Shown: positions 1 through 9,884 of the stretch, piece by piece
Position numbering within the stretch: the stretch's first letter is position 1
How the letters are laid out: each line of letters opens with the position of its first letter
Origin: Stenocarpella maydis
Taxonomy: Eukaryota; Ascomycota; Sordariomycetes; Diaporthales; Diaporthaceae
Length of the DNA stretch: 64,000 nt
Direction of reading: 5' to 3'
Assembly (NCBI GenBank): GCA_002270565.1
Contig: NQMI01000166.1
Coordinates: 24,352 to 88,351 of the forward strand
Notes under the pieces: model-generated
Told to the model about the DNA's origin: nothing
What the model saw: only the letters and a program-made list of their open reading frames with translations
Databases searched by the model: none
Position numbers and translations under genes: made by a program

Positions 1-143
1 CACTCACACATCCTGTCACGACAGCCAGTGCCACTGTCCCAGTTTGCAACCTCTCTCGCCTGGCACATCTCAAACACACCCACATTCCTTTCTTTCTCTT
101 GCCCCTGATTGCATACCTTCGGCACTCACCTCAACCATCAGAA

Positions 144-1456
144 ATGGCAGATCACGGCACAGGAAGCCAGGCCACCAACGGCGATGAGGGCCCGCAGCCG
201 GCTTCTCAGGGCCCATCACCCGCGCCGGGATCCGCCAACGCCAACAACGCCAACACCAACGGAAACGCCAACGGAAACGGCGACGGCGGTGGTGGTGGTG
301 GTGGTGCCGGCCAGCCGGACGGCGGCACCCCTCCGGTGAGCCGCTACCGCCAGTCGCAGTACGCCGAGGCGATAGCAAACCCTCTCCCTGAGCTCGCCAT
401 GGTGGCGGAGCCGGAGGCCGTCTCGCCCGTCACCCAGCACCTGGAGACGCAGGACGACGCCTCGTCCACCCGCGCGGTGGTGGAGCCCGACGACATCGGC
501 GACTTCCGCGGCTCGACCATCGTCTATGCCGGCGAGGAGCCGTCCAAGTGGCGCAAGTACCGGACCCCGCTCATCGTCGCGCTCATGATTGCCGTCATCG
601 TGCTCGTCGGAACTGTCGTCGGCGTTGTGGTCAGCAACGCCAACAAGAACAATTCGGTTGAGGCCAGCCCTGGGTGAGTATCCCATTCGAGACCCGTGGT
701 GGTTTGCGCCCGTGGCGGGTCCATTGTTTAATGTTGTTTGACTTATTGTGGTATTGTTTCCATGACTGACGATGATATCCTCCAGCATCCCGACCACGCC
801 CCCCTGGGCTACGGCCACTTCGGCTACCGATAGCTCGTCTATGAGCCCTACTTCCTCCGCAACTTCTTTTCCAGTGGGTTTAGAGGCTACTGTCTCCGTC
901 CCGGCAGCTCCATCCACATCGAAGACGTCGTCCTCGATGACTTCTTCGATGGCTTCTTCTCTTTCTGTATTCCGAGCCCCTGAAATATCACATCAGCTCC
1001 ACTGACCTACCATGCCCGCCATCTTCCTGACTCGACACCAACACGATGAGATTCCTGGTAGCGGGATAGAAAGCTAACAATATGTCTCCACAGTCTTCGG
1101 TCCCCAGCCAGTGCGCCGACTCGTCCAAATTCATCACCTCTGTCTCATTCATGGGCATCCAGGATGCGCCTGGCGCCGGCGGTTGGGAGACCTCCTTCTA
1201 CGGCAGCGCCAAGGACTCGAGTGATTGCTGCTCCTACTGCCACAAGTCCGTCTCCAAAGGCTGCAACGCGTGGGCTTACATGCCCAGCTCCGGCTTCGCC
1301 GGCACTGCCTGTGCCATGATTGTCGGCTGGGACACGGGTGACGACAAGAACAAGACCTGTCCATCGGGGCACGGCGCGAGCGTCTACTTTGCCGCGGACT
1401 CGCACAACGCCACGGATGTTGGCGCTGCTGGCCCTTGTGGGGTCGTCGCTGACTAG
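144..1456 (+). CDS. single-pass membrane protein with Cys-rich extracellular domain
   Basis: Function is unknown; the architecture suggests a surface protein. The model uses exons 144-673, 786-966 and 1094-1456 (357 residues); both introns have GT-AG ends and the phases agree. The N-terminal 140 residues are low complexity (Asn/Gly/Ala-rich, polyGly) and probably cytosolic. One hydrophobic segment lies at about residues 142-165. A Ser/Thr-rich stalk follows, then a roughly 115-residue domain with eight or more cysteines, including a CCxxC cluster and a CNAWAY motif, resembling the PAN/Apple-like domains of fungal surface proteins. The start is the first ATG of this frame with a plausible context (gaaATGG); in-frame sequence upstream lacks the fungal consensus. 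No signal peptide is visible, so the TM segment probably acts as a signal anchor. The family match is inferred from the cysteine pattern only. Confidence 0.72.
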
Positions 1457-2719
1457 GCTTGATGTTTTCAAAGGTTGATTTGGGAGGGGTGTTTCGGATG
1501 TGTGCTTTGAATACTTGACCTTCAGCCCCGACGTTCAGGCACGTGGGCAAGAGTTCATCTCGGAAGACGTGTCCATGATTTGCTTGGTTCTTTGTGCTTT
1601 CTTCTTCTTCCTCTTCCTCTTCTTCCTCCCCTGTCGAAACGATACCCATTCTCCTGGAGAGGGATGATGCATGTGAGGGAAATGGCGTTTTGGTCTATGT
1701 AAGATACAGCGGAGGTGGGAGTGGGCAACCTGTCTCGTAATAGCCCTCCGGCTGTGGATATTATGGAACCGGCTTCGAAGCTGTCTGCGTTCGGCCACGC
1801 CAACCAGTCATCTGCGGTCAAACACAATCAACACACAATTGCTACAAATCCAACAGGTCCAAACAGCTGCCACAAAGCAACGAGGTGGCTGAGGGACAGG
1901 GTTGAGCCGGGTGAGGGTTGGGAATGCAGAGCGACCAAGAGACGAAAGGGACTGGGCAATTAAATAAACCGTCACGGTCGGACGGATCACTCCGTGTAAG
2001 TTGGGCGGCTCCCGTCGATGCCGTTCCGAGGTTGCAATCCGGGTCCCTCGCAGCATCAGCGCATCACGATCCATCCAATCCCTTGGCCAGCCGGTGAGAA
2101 TACAGGGTACAAGCATCCCCAACCACAAGGAAACCGGATCGCGTGTAGTGTAGTGTACTCGGTACTTAGATGTGCTCCACATTTCTAGGCTTGTTTTGAG
2201 GACAAATCAAGCCTGGTATATCAACGACCCCACGACCCTTGCTCCATCTTGCATTAGGCCCAACTAACAACTGCCTCAACCGGCAACTGACAACCGGAAG
2301 GCGCCACGGCAGCACAGAGAAGCCCCGCAGCTGCATCCTGTGTCCCGGGCACTTGAGCAGGGCCTGGCAGGATGCAGGCGCTACTCTCTCACTAATACTA
2401 AGTATAAAGTCCACTGGGCCTAAGCCGGGCTGGTGCTTAGTCTTGGCGCGATGCTTGGAATTCCGGACCAAGATCCAGCCACCGTCATCTCGTACACGCA
2501 TACATACACCACGAACCCGTCAACCACCCAATTCATTCCTCGCTCAATCAACCAGCCACCTGGTGGCGCCACGTCCGAGAAGGCACCCGAGCCGTCCAGA
2601 GAGGCACCCACATCGCCATCAATCACACGGTCCCCGGAACCTTACCTCAACCTTAACCAAGCTAGCCACCCACCAGCTGCAGCTGCGAACCTCTCCTCCT
2701 CTCACCCAGCAATCAAGCA
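1457..2719. other. intergenic region, no gene seen
   Basis: This stretch holds the 3' flank of the first gene and the promoter of the next. A (CTT/CCT)n pyrimidine run lies at about 1600-1628. Overlapping frames here have no recognisable motifs. Confidence 0.5.
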
Positions 2720-3763
2720 ATGAGTCCCTTCTTCAGGGGTGGGGTCCGCCCTCTACGCCGCCACCCCCGGCCGTGGTCTATGAACCCGCGACTGAACCCC
2801 GACCTCGCCAAGGACGACGTCTACCTTCGCGAGAGGGGCGGCACCCTCGAGACCACCAAGATCAGGCTCCCCGTCACCAATAGCCTCTACGGCCGGCCTG
2901 CCGAGTTTGTGCCCGTGGCCGCCCCTGCCGAGACAGGCGGGTCCCCCATCAGCGCGGCAGAAGTGGCTGGGCCGGCAGTCGCACCGACACCACCTGCGCG
3001 TGTCGCCGTCGCCGACGGCCAAGACGTCGTCGCGGGCGAGGCCGAGGACGAGCGGCCCCGGAGCTCGGTCCCGCCGGGGCAGGACCCCATCCGGCGCCAC
3101 GACGGCGGGGACTCGCCTGAGATGGGCGCCCTGATCGACCAGTTCCCCGCCCGCAAGAGCAGCCGCGACTCGGGGGCTGTCATCCTCGAGTCGCCCGTCA
3201 TCAACCAGTTCGTGGAGCAGGGCGGCCCTGGTTGGGGATCAATCGCTGCTGGCACGACGGAGACTCCCAGCACCAACGAGATGGGTGTTCAGGAGCAAGG
3301 CACTGCCGAGGCTGAGCCGGTCGATGCCCATGAGGTGACCGCCGAGCGACGTACCTCGGAACCGGCAGTGGAGGACGAGGCGGAGGCCGAGGATGAGGAC
3401 GCCACTCCGGTTCAGGAGGTTGCCACGGCGTTTGAGACGCCCTTCGAGACGCCCTTCGAGACCCCGTTCGAGGTGATGCCGAGCAAGCAGCTTGCTGCTG
3501 TACAGGCGGCGCCGCCCCTCACCGAGGCTGCACGCCCCTCCTACGGGGACGACATCCGCGACGACCAGACCGCCTCCAGCAAGACCCCCACCGTCAGCGA
3601 GGCTTCAGCTGCCGTCGGGGAGCCCCTGATCGATGACGTGCAGCTTGATGTGAGCGACCAGTTCAAGCCCGACCATGCTGTGCTTGGCGGGCCCTCGGAG
3701 CCTCTGATCTCGAACGAGCAGCTGGATGTCGATGATGCCTTCAAGCCCCAGACCGCCGTATGA
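2720..3763 (+). CDS. acidic low-complexity hypothetical protein
   Basis: An uninterrupted 347-codon frame with strongly GC-biased third positions, so it is likely a real single-exon gene. I do not recognise the family. The first 20 residues are basic (RPLRRHPRPW), and a second Met at residue 21 (MNPRLNPDL) is an alternative start. The central part is disordered and rich in Glu, Ala, Pro and Thr. Around 3430-3470 the unit FETP is repeated three times. The C-terminus carries two similar segments of the form EPLIxxxQLDVxDxFKP, one at about residues 300-318 and one ending the protein. No TM segment, signal peptide or catalytic motif is visible. The internal repeats suggest a scaffold or structural role, but that is inference. 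Confidence 0.62.
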   Translation: MSPFFRGGVRPLRRHPRPWSMNPRLNPDLAKDDVYLRERGGTLETTKIRLPVTNSLYGRPAEFVPVAAPAETGGSPISAAEVAGPAVAPTPPARVAVADGQDVVAGEAEDERPRSSVPPGQDPIRRHDGGDSPEMGALIDQFPARKSSRDSGAVILESPVINQFVEQGGPGWGSIAAGTTETPSTNEMGVQEQGTAEAEPVDAHEVTAERRTSEPAVEDEAEAEDEDATPVQEVATAFETPFETPFETPFEVMPSKQLAAVQAAPPLTEAARPSYGDDIRDDQTASSKTPTVSEASAAVGEPLIDDVQLDVSDQFKPDHAVLGGPSEPLISNEQLDVDDAFKPQTAV

Positions 3764-5165
3764 GCGTCTGCATCCGGGGAGGGTCAGAGGGGGCCCTAGG
3801 GCCCCCTTCCGTGCGGTCAGTCTAGTGAGATTCGACAACACTGGCGCAGTTAACGGTCACCCGCCATTGGGGCAATCTGCGGTGGAACAATCAGCAGTCA
3901 ACGTGAACCATGTTTGAAATCATTGGAGCACAGTCGATAACCAAGGAGATATTAGAATGGATATTAGGCAAGGTCCCTGTGACAGGGATAATGGTTGAGA
4001 CTGTGAGAGCAGGCTTTTATCTGTGACAGCGTACCAGTCGAGGTACCGTGAGGAGGGGAGATGGTACCGGCCACAGGTGGGTGATATCAACAATACCCAA
4101 GCGAATGAATTTTTTTTTTTTGACGACATTACGAAGAACATTGTTTTATATTCAACAGCAGGGTAGGGGGCCCTCGAGGGATGCTTTGCACGATGGAACC
4201 GATCATTTGGAGCGCATGGGGACGGAGGCACTTCTGCTTGGTGGTATTTTTACTGGCGACGGGGAGTGTTGAGCATATGCTATCATAATAAGGGCCGATT
4301 TCATCCTGGTCTCCCAGGATTCTGCCGCGGTGAAGTTGCCTGGGATGTAGCTGGGGCTAACTACCCAGTGCGCTACCCATCACTTCGAACGCCATATCAC
4401 CACGAGGGCAGCTGCCGGTGTCCCCCTCTGCAGATAATGGCCAGATGGACCCTTCATTTGTACGTCAATCATAGGAGGTCAGGTAGAAAAACCATGACGC
4501 ATCACGAAGCACCAATTCCCGACGTGCCGGTATAACGAGGTGCGACGAGTTGAAGTCTAGGGTCGTACTGTCCTGTCCTGTACGACAAGGAGGCTACACC
4601 AGGGCTCGGCACTCTTGATACGTACTTATCCCAAGGGCGTAGGGTGCCGAGGCCATTTGGGGGTGAAGAGGAATGTGCTAAGGGGGCCGTCGGGATGGAT
4701 TCGATGTTCACACGCCCCGTGGGAGGTGAGCAGCAGCTCGGGTGCTGGAGAATGGTCCAGCCTTGCTGTTTATTCAAGAAGAATGGGCAGGTTCACTCTG
4801 TAGAGAGTGGCTTCTTCTGGTTACGTGTTGGGCAATAGGGGAACAAGAGAACAGAAGAGACGGTGTTGGTGGAGGCTGGTGGTCGGCATGTGAGCAGCAC
4901 TAACAAGAGTGCCGGGAAGATAGGTGAGGAGGTGTTAACACCACCGGCAAAAGACCCGCAGCCGTGGAGCCGAGGCACGACGACTGGTCGACGTCAACCC
5001 ATCTCGCGTTCCATCTGACGACATCTGTCTCTCAGTCAATCACCCGCCCCTCAACCCAGAGGGCGATTGATTGATGGGTTGGCGACCAGATACTACGACC
5101 TCTCCCAAGATAATCCGAATCCCCCGGTCCATCTTCATGACTTGATTCCAGCCTTGTCACTCGTC
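3764..5165. other. intergenic region, no gene seen
   Basis: Contains a poly-T run near 4110 and short frames without family motifs. The last 200 bp are the PEX16 promoter/5' leader. An in-frame upstream ATG at 5073 would add 31 residues to PEX16, but ATG 5166 gives the expected N-terminus. Confidence 0.5.
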
Positions 5166-6569
5166 ATGTCGACACCGGCAGATGCACACACAAAGACCAA
5201 ATGGTCGCCCGCCCTGGTCAACCTGCGCAACACCCTCGCGCTGCCGCCGAAATGGCTGGCCATGTACGATGATTTCGTCACCAAGAACGCCAGCCAAGTC
5301 TCACAGCTCGAGTCTGCGCTGCGCTCCCTAACGTATATAATACCAGGTACGGGGTCCTTCTGCCCCCGGCGGTTGCCACCCCGCCTATGCCCTCGTGCTC
5401 ACGCTCCTTGCCCCAGGCCGCTTCCGCGACGCCGAGCTCGCAACCGAATCGATCCACTCCTCCGTCCAGCTCCTCTCCCTCTACCACGACCTCCTCCTCT
5501 TCCGCTCCTCCCTGTCCCCCTCGCCCTCCCCGTCCCTCCGAGGGGGCAGGGGCTCCGGCCACCCGGCGACAACAACCGCGCTGAGCAGGTCCCTCCACGC
5601 GCGCTACACCCGCTTCTGGGCCGCCAGGTCGACCCTGTACCGGCGCGTGGCCGTCGCCCTTCAGATGGTGCAGTACACGGAGCTGCTGCTCGAGATGTGG
5701 GCCAAGCGCCGGGGCGAGGCGGTGCGGTGGCGCGTCGTCGTCATCATCGAGGCCGTCAAGGCTTTTTGTAGGTTGCTGCTGCTCAGGATCACGAGGGGCA
5801 GGCCGCTGGTTAGCCCGGTGCTGCCGGAGCGGGAGAAGGTCCCTGAACCGGAGGAGGAGGAAGGTGGTGGTGATGGTGGCAAGGCGCTGGCGGAGCTTAT
5901 GGGTGAGGACGAGCATGTCGGGGAGAATGGGCACGCGAATGGGTCTGCGGATGGCGGCAATCATGCCCTCGTCAAGCACGACGGTACGAACGGCAACGGG
6001 ACCCTCCACAGACCGAACGGCCACCACCCGATACCACCACCACCGACCACCATCCCAGACCCAAAGAAAGATTGGGCAATGCCCCGTACAGGCCTCACCC
6101 TCCCCTCCCTCCCGGCAGAGGGCGACATCTCGACCTACCTCATGAGCCGCGTCCTGACCGCCGACGACATCAAGCCGGCCACCAAGCTCCTGCACAGCCT
6201 CGGGGGCGCCGCACACGCCGCAGAGGTCCTGCACATCCTTGCGCCCCTGGTGTACGCCGTCGCGCTCTCGCGGACGGCGGGCGACCGCCGCCGCAGGACC
6301 AGCTGGGCGCCCTGGCTTGTGGGGCTGAGCGTGCAGCTCGCGGCGCGGCCTGGAGCGTGAGGACCGGCACGGCGCTCGAGAGGGAGGAGTGGGCGCGCAG
6401 GGGCCGGGCCATGTGGTGGTGGCTGATGCGGGGCGCGGCGTACGAGAACGTGGTCAAGGGCCTCGTGGGCGGGGTGAGGCGGAGGGTCCTGCCTGGGTTC
6501 TTGGGGACGATACTCGAGGATTACGAGTACCTGTGGGAGAACTACTACTTCAGCACGAGTGACTCGTGA
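5166..6569 (+). CDS. PEX16: peroxisomal membrane protein Pex16 (apparent frameshift)
   Basis: Pex16 is an integral peroxisomal membrane peroxin involved in recruiting peroxisomal membrane proteins and in peroxisome biogenesis. Exon 1 (5166-5346) encodes the typical start with WLAMYDDFVTKNASQVSQLES and LTYIIPGRFRDAELA across a 70-bp intron (5347-5416). Exon 2 carries the conserved LYHDLLLFR and the long QMVQYTELLLEMWAKRR helix, an acidic Gly/Glu/Asn-rich insert (about 5840-6060), then WAMPRTG, SRVLTADDIKP and HILAPLVYAV. At about 6335-6365 the frame ends (stop at 6358) while the conserved C-terminus (REEWARRG, AYENVVKGL, ILEDYEYLWENYYF) continues in another frame to 6569. Spliced length is one base short of a multiple of three. 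No intron of normal size fits, so this is a one-base loss, either an assembly error in GC-rich sequence or a real mutation. Expected protein about 444 residues. Confidence 0.88.
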
Positions 6570-7888
6570 AAAAGCGAGGGGTCGTCGCTCGTGTATGTCA
6601 GGGGGGGTTAGGTCCAGGCTGGTGTAGGGCGTTGGCGTCGGCGTAAGGACTAGGAGGATGTTCGTGGTTACCAAGGGGTCCTGCTTTTTTCCCTCGGTGG
6701 CGAGGAAGGAAGATGACGAGGACGTCGATGTCTTGCCAGCTCGGCGGGGGCCGGATGGCCGTCTAGATCACCCGGGCGCCCAAGCACCCGGCGGCGAACG
6801 AGAACGCCGAGTCCCAGTAAGGCCGTTCACGGAGCTACACACTCACTGACTCCTCCACACGCTCACTCGCCTCACGGCAGCGCGGGCATGCGGACCACCA
6901 GTGATGCGCTTGGTCGATGTTGGAGTACGGAGGTCAGTGTGGCGCGACGTTGATTTATCCCCCGCGGGGAGGGAGTCTGAGAAAAAAAAACAGATACATA
7001 AGAAGGCAGCAGGCCGGGAGAACGGCAAGGGATATCTGTATATACTCCCTCCTCCTCCTCATGCTCTCCTACTACTACTTCCACTACTATATCTTCATCT
7101 CCTTTGCCCTGTACATACTCTACGTGCGGACATGCACATGACAACCCACACCAGACTGGGCGCAGCTGGGACAGCCTGCCCCCCTCCCATCCCCCCCCCC
7201 CAACGCCCCACAGGAGGATCAATCCAGCCTCACCAAGCAAAAGTACACACACACAATAATCAAAACGCCCCGGCACCAACCAACCACCTCGACTCAGAAC
7301 CACACCCAAGGCAACAAAATACCAGAGCAGAACAAAACAGCCCCGCCGAGGGTTTCCGGTACCTCCTAACAAAACTGCTTACTGACGAATGGGGTTTGTC
7401 TGGTCGGTGGGCAAAAGTGGCACCACCACGAACCATCACTGATCGGGGCCAGGCTGGGCTGAGCTGAGCTTGGTGGTGGTGGTGGCGGCGGCGGTGGGTG
7501 TTACGTGAGATGAGATTCGGGCTTGTCGCCACGCAAGCCCATACGTGACAACGGAATAAGCTGATGCTATTTTGGCCGCGCCAAGGGGAGATGATTTGAT
7601 CCAGAAAGACAAGACACACATTCCTAGTCCGCCCGCTAGTCCCCGATCAAGACCCCTCTTCAGCTCAGGAAGCGCGAAGCCGCTCCACTGTGTCTTTACA
7701 AGGCTTGGGGTTAGGGCATCCAGCCCAAGTTCAACCACATGTCAAGTAGAGTCATAGAAATCACGAGACAATCGCATGGAAGGAATCTGGGCCAAGTTAT
7801 TTGTGTGATAGGATATATCATTCCTGGTTGAATATTCTCAACATCATAGCTTATAAACATGCACAAAAAACGCATCCAGCATCAAAGC
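6570..7888. other. intergenic region, no gene seen
   Basis: Convergent 3' flanks of PEX16 and hac1. Contains CT-rich microsatellite-like tracts (about 7040-7090), a poly-C run near 7190 and a (GGT/GGC)n run near 7470-7495. No coding motifs recognised. Confidence 0.5.
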
Positions 7889-9556
7889 TCAAGCCGCCCT
7901 GTCACGGAACCTTCTGCCCTGAACGCCGTCCTCCTTGATGGAGCCGCCCGTACCAACCCATTTCCTTTTATTCCCGGCTAGTTTGTCAGACACTGAAGAC
8001 AAAAACGTTGTTCTAGGAGCCGACGCGTTGGTGTTCCGGGGCCCCCCCGCCGCAAGTCCCTTGTGCTGTTCCTTCCTCTGCTTGATCTGGTCTTTGATCT
8101 CAATACTCCTGACAGTGGTCCTGATCGCCCACAACAGAGCGATGAGACGCTCCGGCGACGGCAGCAGAGGCAACAGCCCGCCAGCAGACTCGTGCCCGGT
8201 GGACCCTTGGGAACCGGGTGCCCTAGTGAGACTCAACCGCAATGCCTCGAGCGTCGCATCCTGAAGAGGACGCGCCAGCTGTCGGTTGCAGGTTAGAATC
8301 TTGCGCAGGGTTCGGAGCCGCAGGGTCTTGGAGCGCGAGTTGCTGCTGGGGCTGGTTGTCGAATGCGCCTTCGCCGTTGTCGAATGGGTTGGACTCGAGC
8401 CACTGGTCGACGTCAAAGTGCTGGTTGACGTCAAAGGCGATATCGAAATGCTGTTGGTCACCAGAGAAATGATCGAGGTCAAGATCGCTTGCGTTGGGGG
8501 AAGAGGCGAGGAGGCTCTCATAGACATCGAGATCATCGCCAGCGGACGCGTCTCCCACAGAGAGAGGAGCGTTGTCGAAGAGCTGTACGCCAGCAGCAGG
8601 AGTTGCTGGAACATCAGCAGCGCTGGGTGCAGCGACTGCGTCGAAGCCAGACCAGAGGGAGACATCTCCACCAGCCGTTGACACTGCAGGTCATTACACA
8701 ATACCGCTGCTGGATATTGTGTCATCGGGGTGGAGTTGTCGGTCTGGGAGGCCTCGGCAGCGCGCGGGGCGGCTGTGCTGAGCTCTTCCTTGGTGGCGGG
8801 CTCGAACTCGGGCTCCTCGGGGACGGGGGTGAGGGCGGGGGAGATGGAAGCCGGGTTGACCGTCTTGGGCGTCGAGTTGGACTTGTTGACCAGCTCCTCG
8901 ATCAGGTCCATGCTGGCCTGGGAGGGCTGGAGGAGGGCGTTGATCTCGTGCGAGGGGAAGAGGGGCTGCGACAGGGTCATGGAGTTGCTGCTCGGCGCGG
9001 TGGCGCCGCCCAGGTCGGGCCTGACCTTCTTCAGCTCCTGCTGCAACATGGCGTTGGCCCTCTGAAGCTCCAGTACGGCAGCCTCGAGGTCCTTGTTCTT
9101 CTGAGCCAGGGCCTCAGTCTCCTGTCGCTTTCGCTCCCGGGAGGACTGGGCTGCCCGACGGTTTCGGAGCACGCGCTCTACGCGGCGCTGTTCCTTCTCG
9201 TCATCAGTCTTGGCCCGCTTCCTGCAAGCCGTTAGTACCGGGGGTGGGTAAGAAGGATGGTTGCGGGCGGGCGGGTCGTACCTTGGAGGCAGGTTGGTCT
9301 TTGGCTCCGGGAGCACTTGACCCCACGACTTCCTCTTTTTTGTGGGCTTCTTCTCGGATGATTCTGCGTCGTCCTCGGGCGCGGGAGTCTCGAGATCTCT
9401 TGGCGAGCATGATGAGTCTGCCGGCTCGGGTGTTGAGAAGAGTGTTGTGGGGTCCATCGTCGCCGATGTCGATGCGGCATTTGCGAAGAGGCTGGGGAAT
9501 GACTCAGGCATGGACTCGTTCTTGACGAGAGGCGACGGTGTTGGTGTGGACTCCAT
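7889..9556 (-). CDS. hac1: bZIP transcription factor Hac1/HacA (unfolded protein response)
   Basis: Hac1/HacA is the bZIP activator of the unfolded protein response, made active when Ire1 removes an unconventional intron from its mRNA. A spliceosomal intron (9222-9281, branch point TACTAAC) joins NLPPR to KRAKTDDEKEQRR. The basic region has the N-x7-R signature (NRRAAQSSR), followed by a leucine-zipper heptad region to about residue 158. Without Ire1 splicing the frame runs to 7889 (535 residues). Removing 20 nt at 8687-8706 (or 23 nt, 8687-8709) moves translation into a different frame ending at 8223 (417 residues for the 20-nt case), with an acidic, Asp/Gln-rich C-terminus typical of an activation domain (repeated DLDLDHF, FDVDQW). 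Exon sums are multiples of three in both forms. Family and mechanism are established knowledge; the exact intron is inferred from sequence. Confidence 0.93.
   Translation of the reverse strand: MESTPTPSPLVKNESMPESFPSLFANAASTSATMDPTTLFSTPEPADSSCSPRDLETPAPEDDAESSEKKPTKKRKSWGQVLPEPKTNLPPRYDPPARNHPSYPPPVLTACRKRAKTDDEKEQRRVERVLRNRRAAQSSRERKRQETEALAQKNKDLEAAVLELQRANAMLQQELKKVRPDLGGATAPSSNSMTLSQPLFPSHEINALLQPSQASMDLIEELVNKSNSTPKTVNPASISPALTPVPEEPEFEPATKEELSTAAPRAAEASQTDNSTPMTQYPAAVLCNDLQCQRLVEMSPSGLASTQSLHPALLMFQQLLLLAYSSSTTLLSLWETRPLAMISMSMRASSPLPPTQAILTSIISLVTNSISISPLTSTSTLTSTSGSSPTHSTTAKAHSTTSPSSNSRSKTLRLRTLRKILTCNRQLARPLQDATLEALRLSLTRAPGSQGSTGHESAGGLLPLLPSPERLIALLWAIRTTVRSIEIKDQIKQRKEQHKGLAAGGPRNTNASAPRTTFLSSVSDKLAGNKRKWVGTGGSIKEDGVQGRRFRDRAA
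8687..8706 (-). promoter_or_regulatory. candidate Ire1-spliced unconventional intron of hac1
   Basis: On the mRNA sense the 5' junction reads CAG'CGGT and the 3' junction CTG'CAGT, both matching the Ire1 loop consensus CNG'CNGN. The excised segment is 20 nt, the length known for Aspergillus and Trichoderma hacA/hac1. The preceding CAG'CAGC also fits the consensus and would give 23 nt (to 8709); both lengths shift the frame identically and differ by one Ala. The uninduced frame reads AAVLCNDLQCQ across the site. Confidence 0.82.
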
Positions 9557-9869
9557 GTTGTTGTGGTTATGGATCTGTGTGTGGTGTTGAAAGTACGGGA
9601 ACTGCCCAAACTGAGGGTTCTGGGCTTGCAGGTGGTAGCCGGCGGGTTGAGGCTGCTTGTGTGCTCCTGCGTTTAATCCACGGTACTGGGATTGTCCGTA
9701 GGTGTGCGGCTGTCGGTACTGGTGGTACTGGTTGTGGTGGAGATGCGGGTTGGATACTCCAGACAGTCGACAGTGTGGTTGGTGAAGGTAGCTGCTGCTT
9801 CCCGGGTTGTTGGAGGCTGCAGGTACAGGTGGACAATTACACAGATAATAATGGATGCTGGGGAGTCAA

Positions 9870-9884
9870 CTAAGATCTCAGCAT
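9870..9884 (-). promoter_or_regulatory. possible hac1 upstream ORF (4 codons)
   Basis: In the presumed hac1 leader, about 310 nt before the start codon, a five-triplet frame ATG-CTG-AGA-TCT-TAG occurs. It is the only upstream ATG I see on this strand between 9557 and 9890. Fungal hacA leaders are known to carry translational control elements, but whether this segment is transcribed is not shown. Confidence 0.3.
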
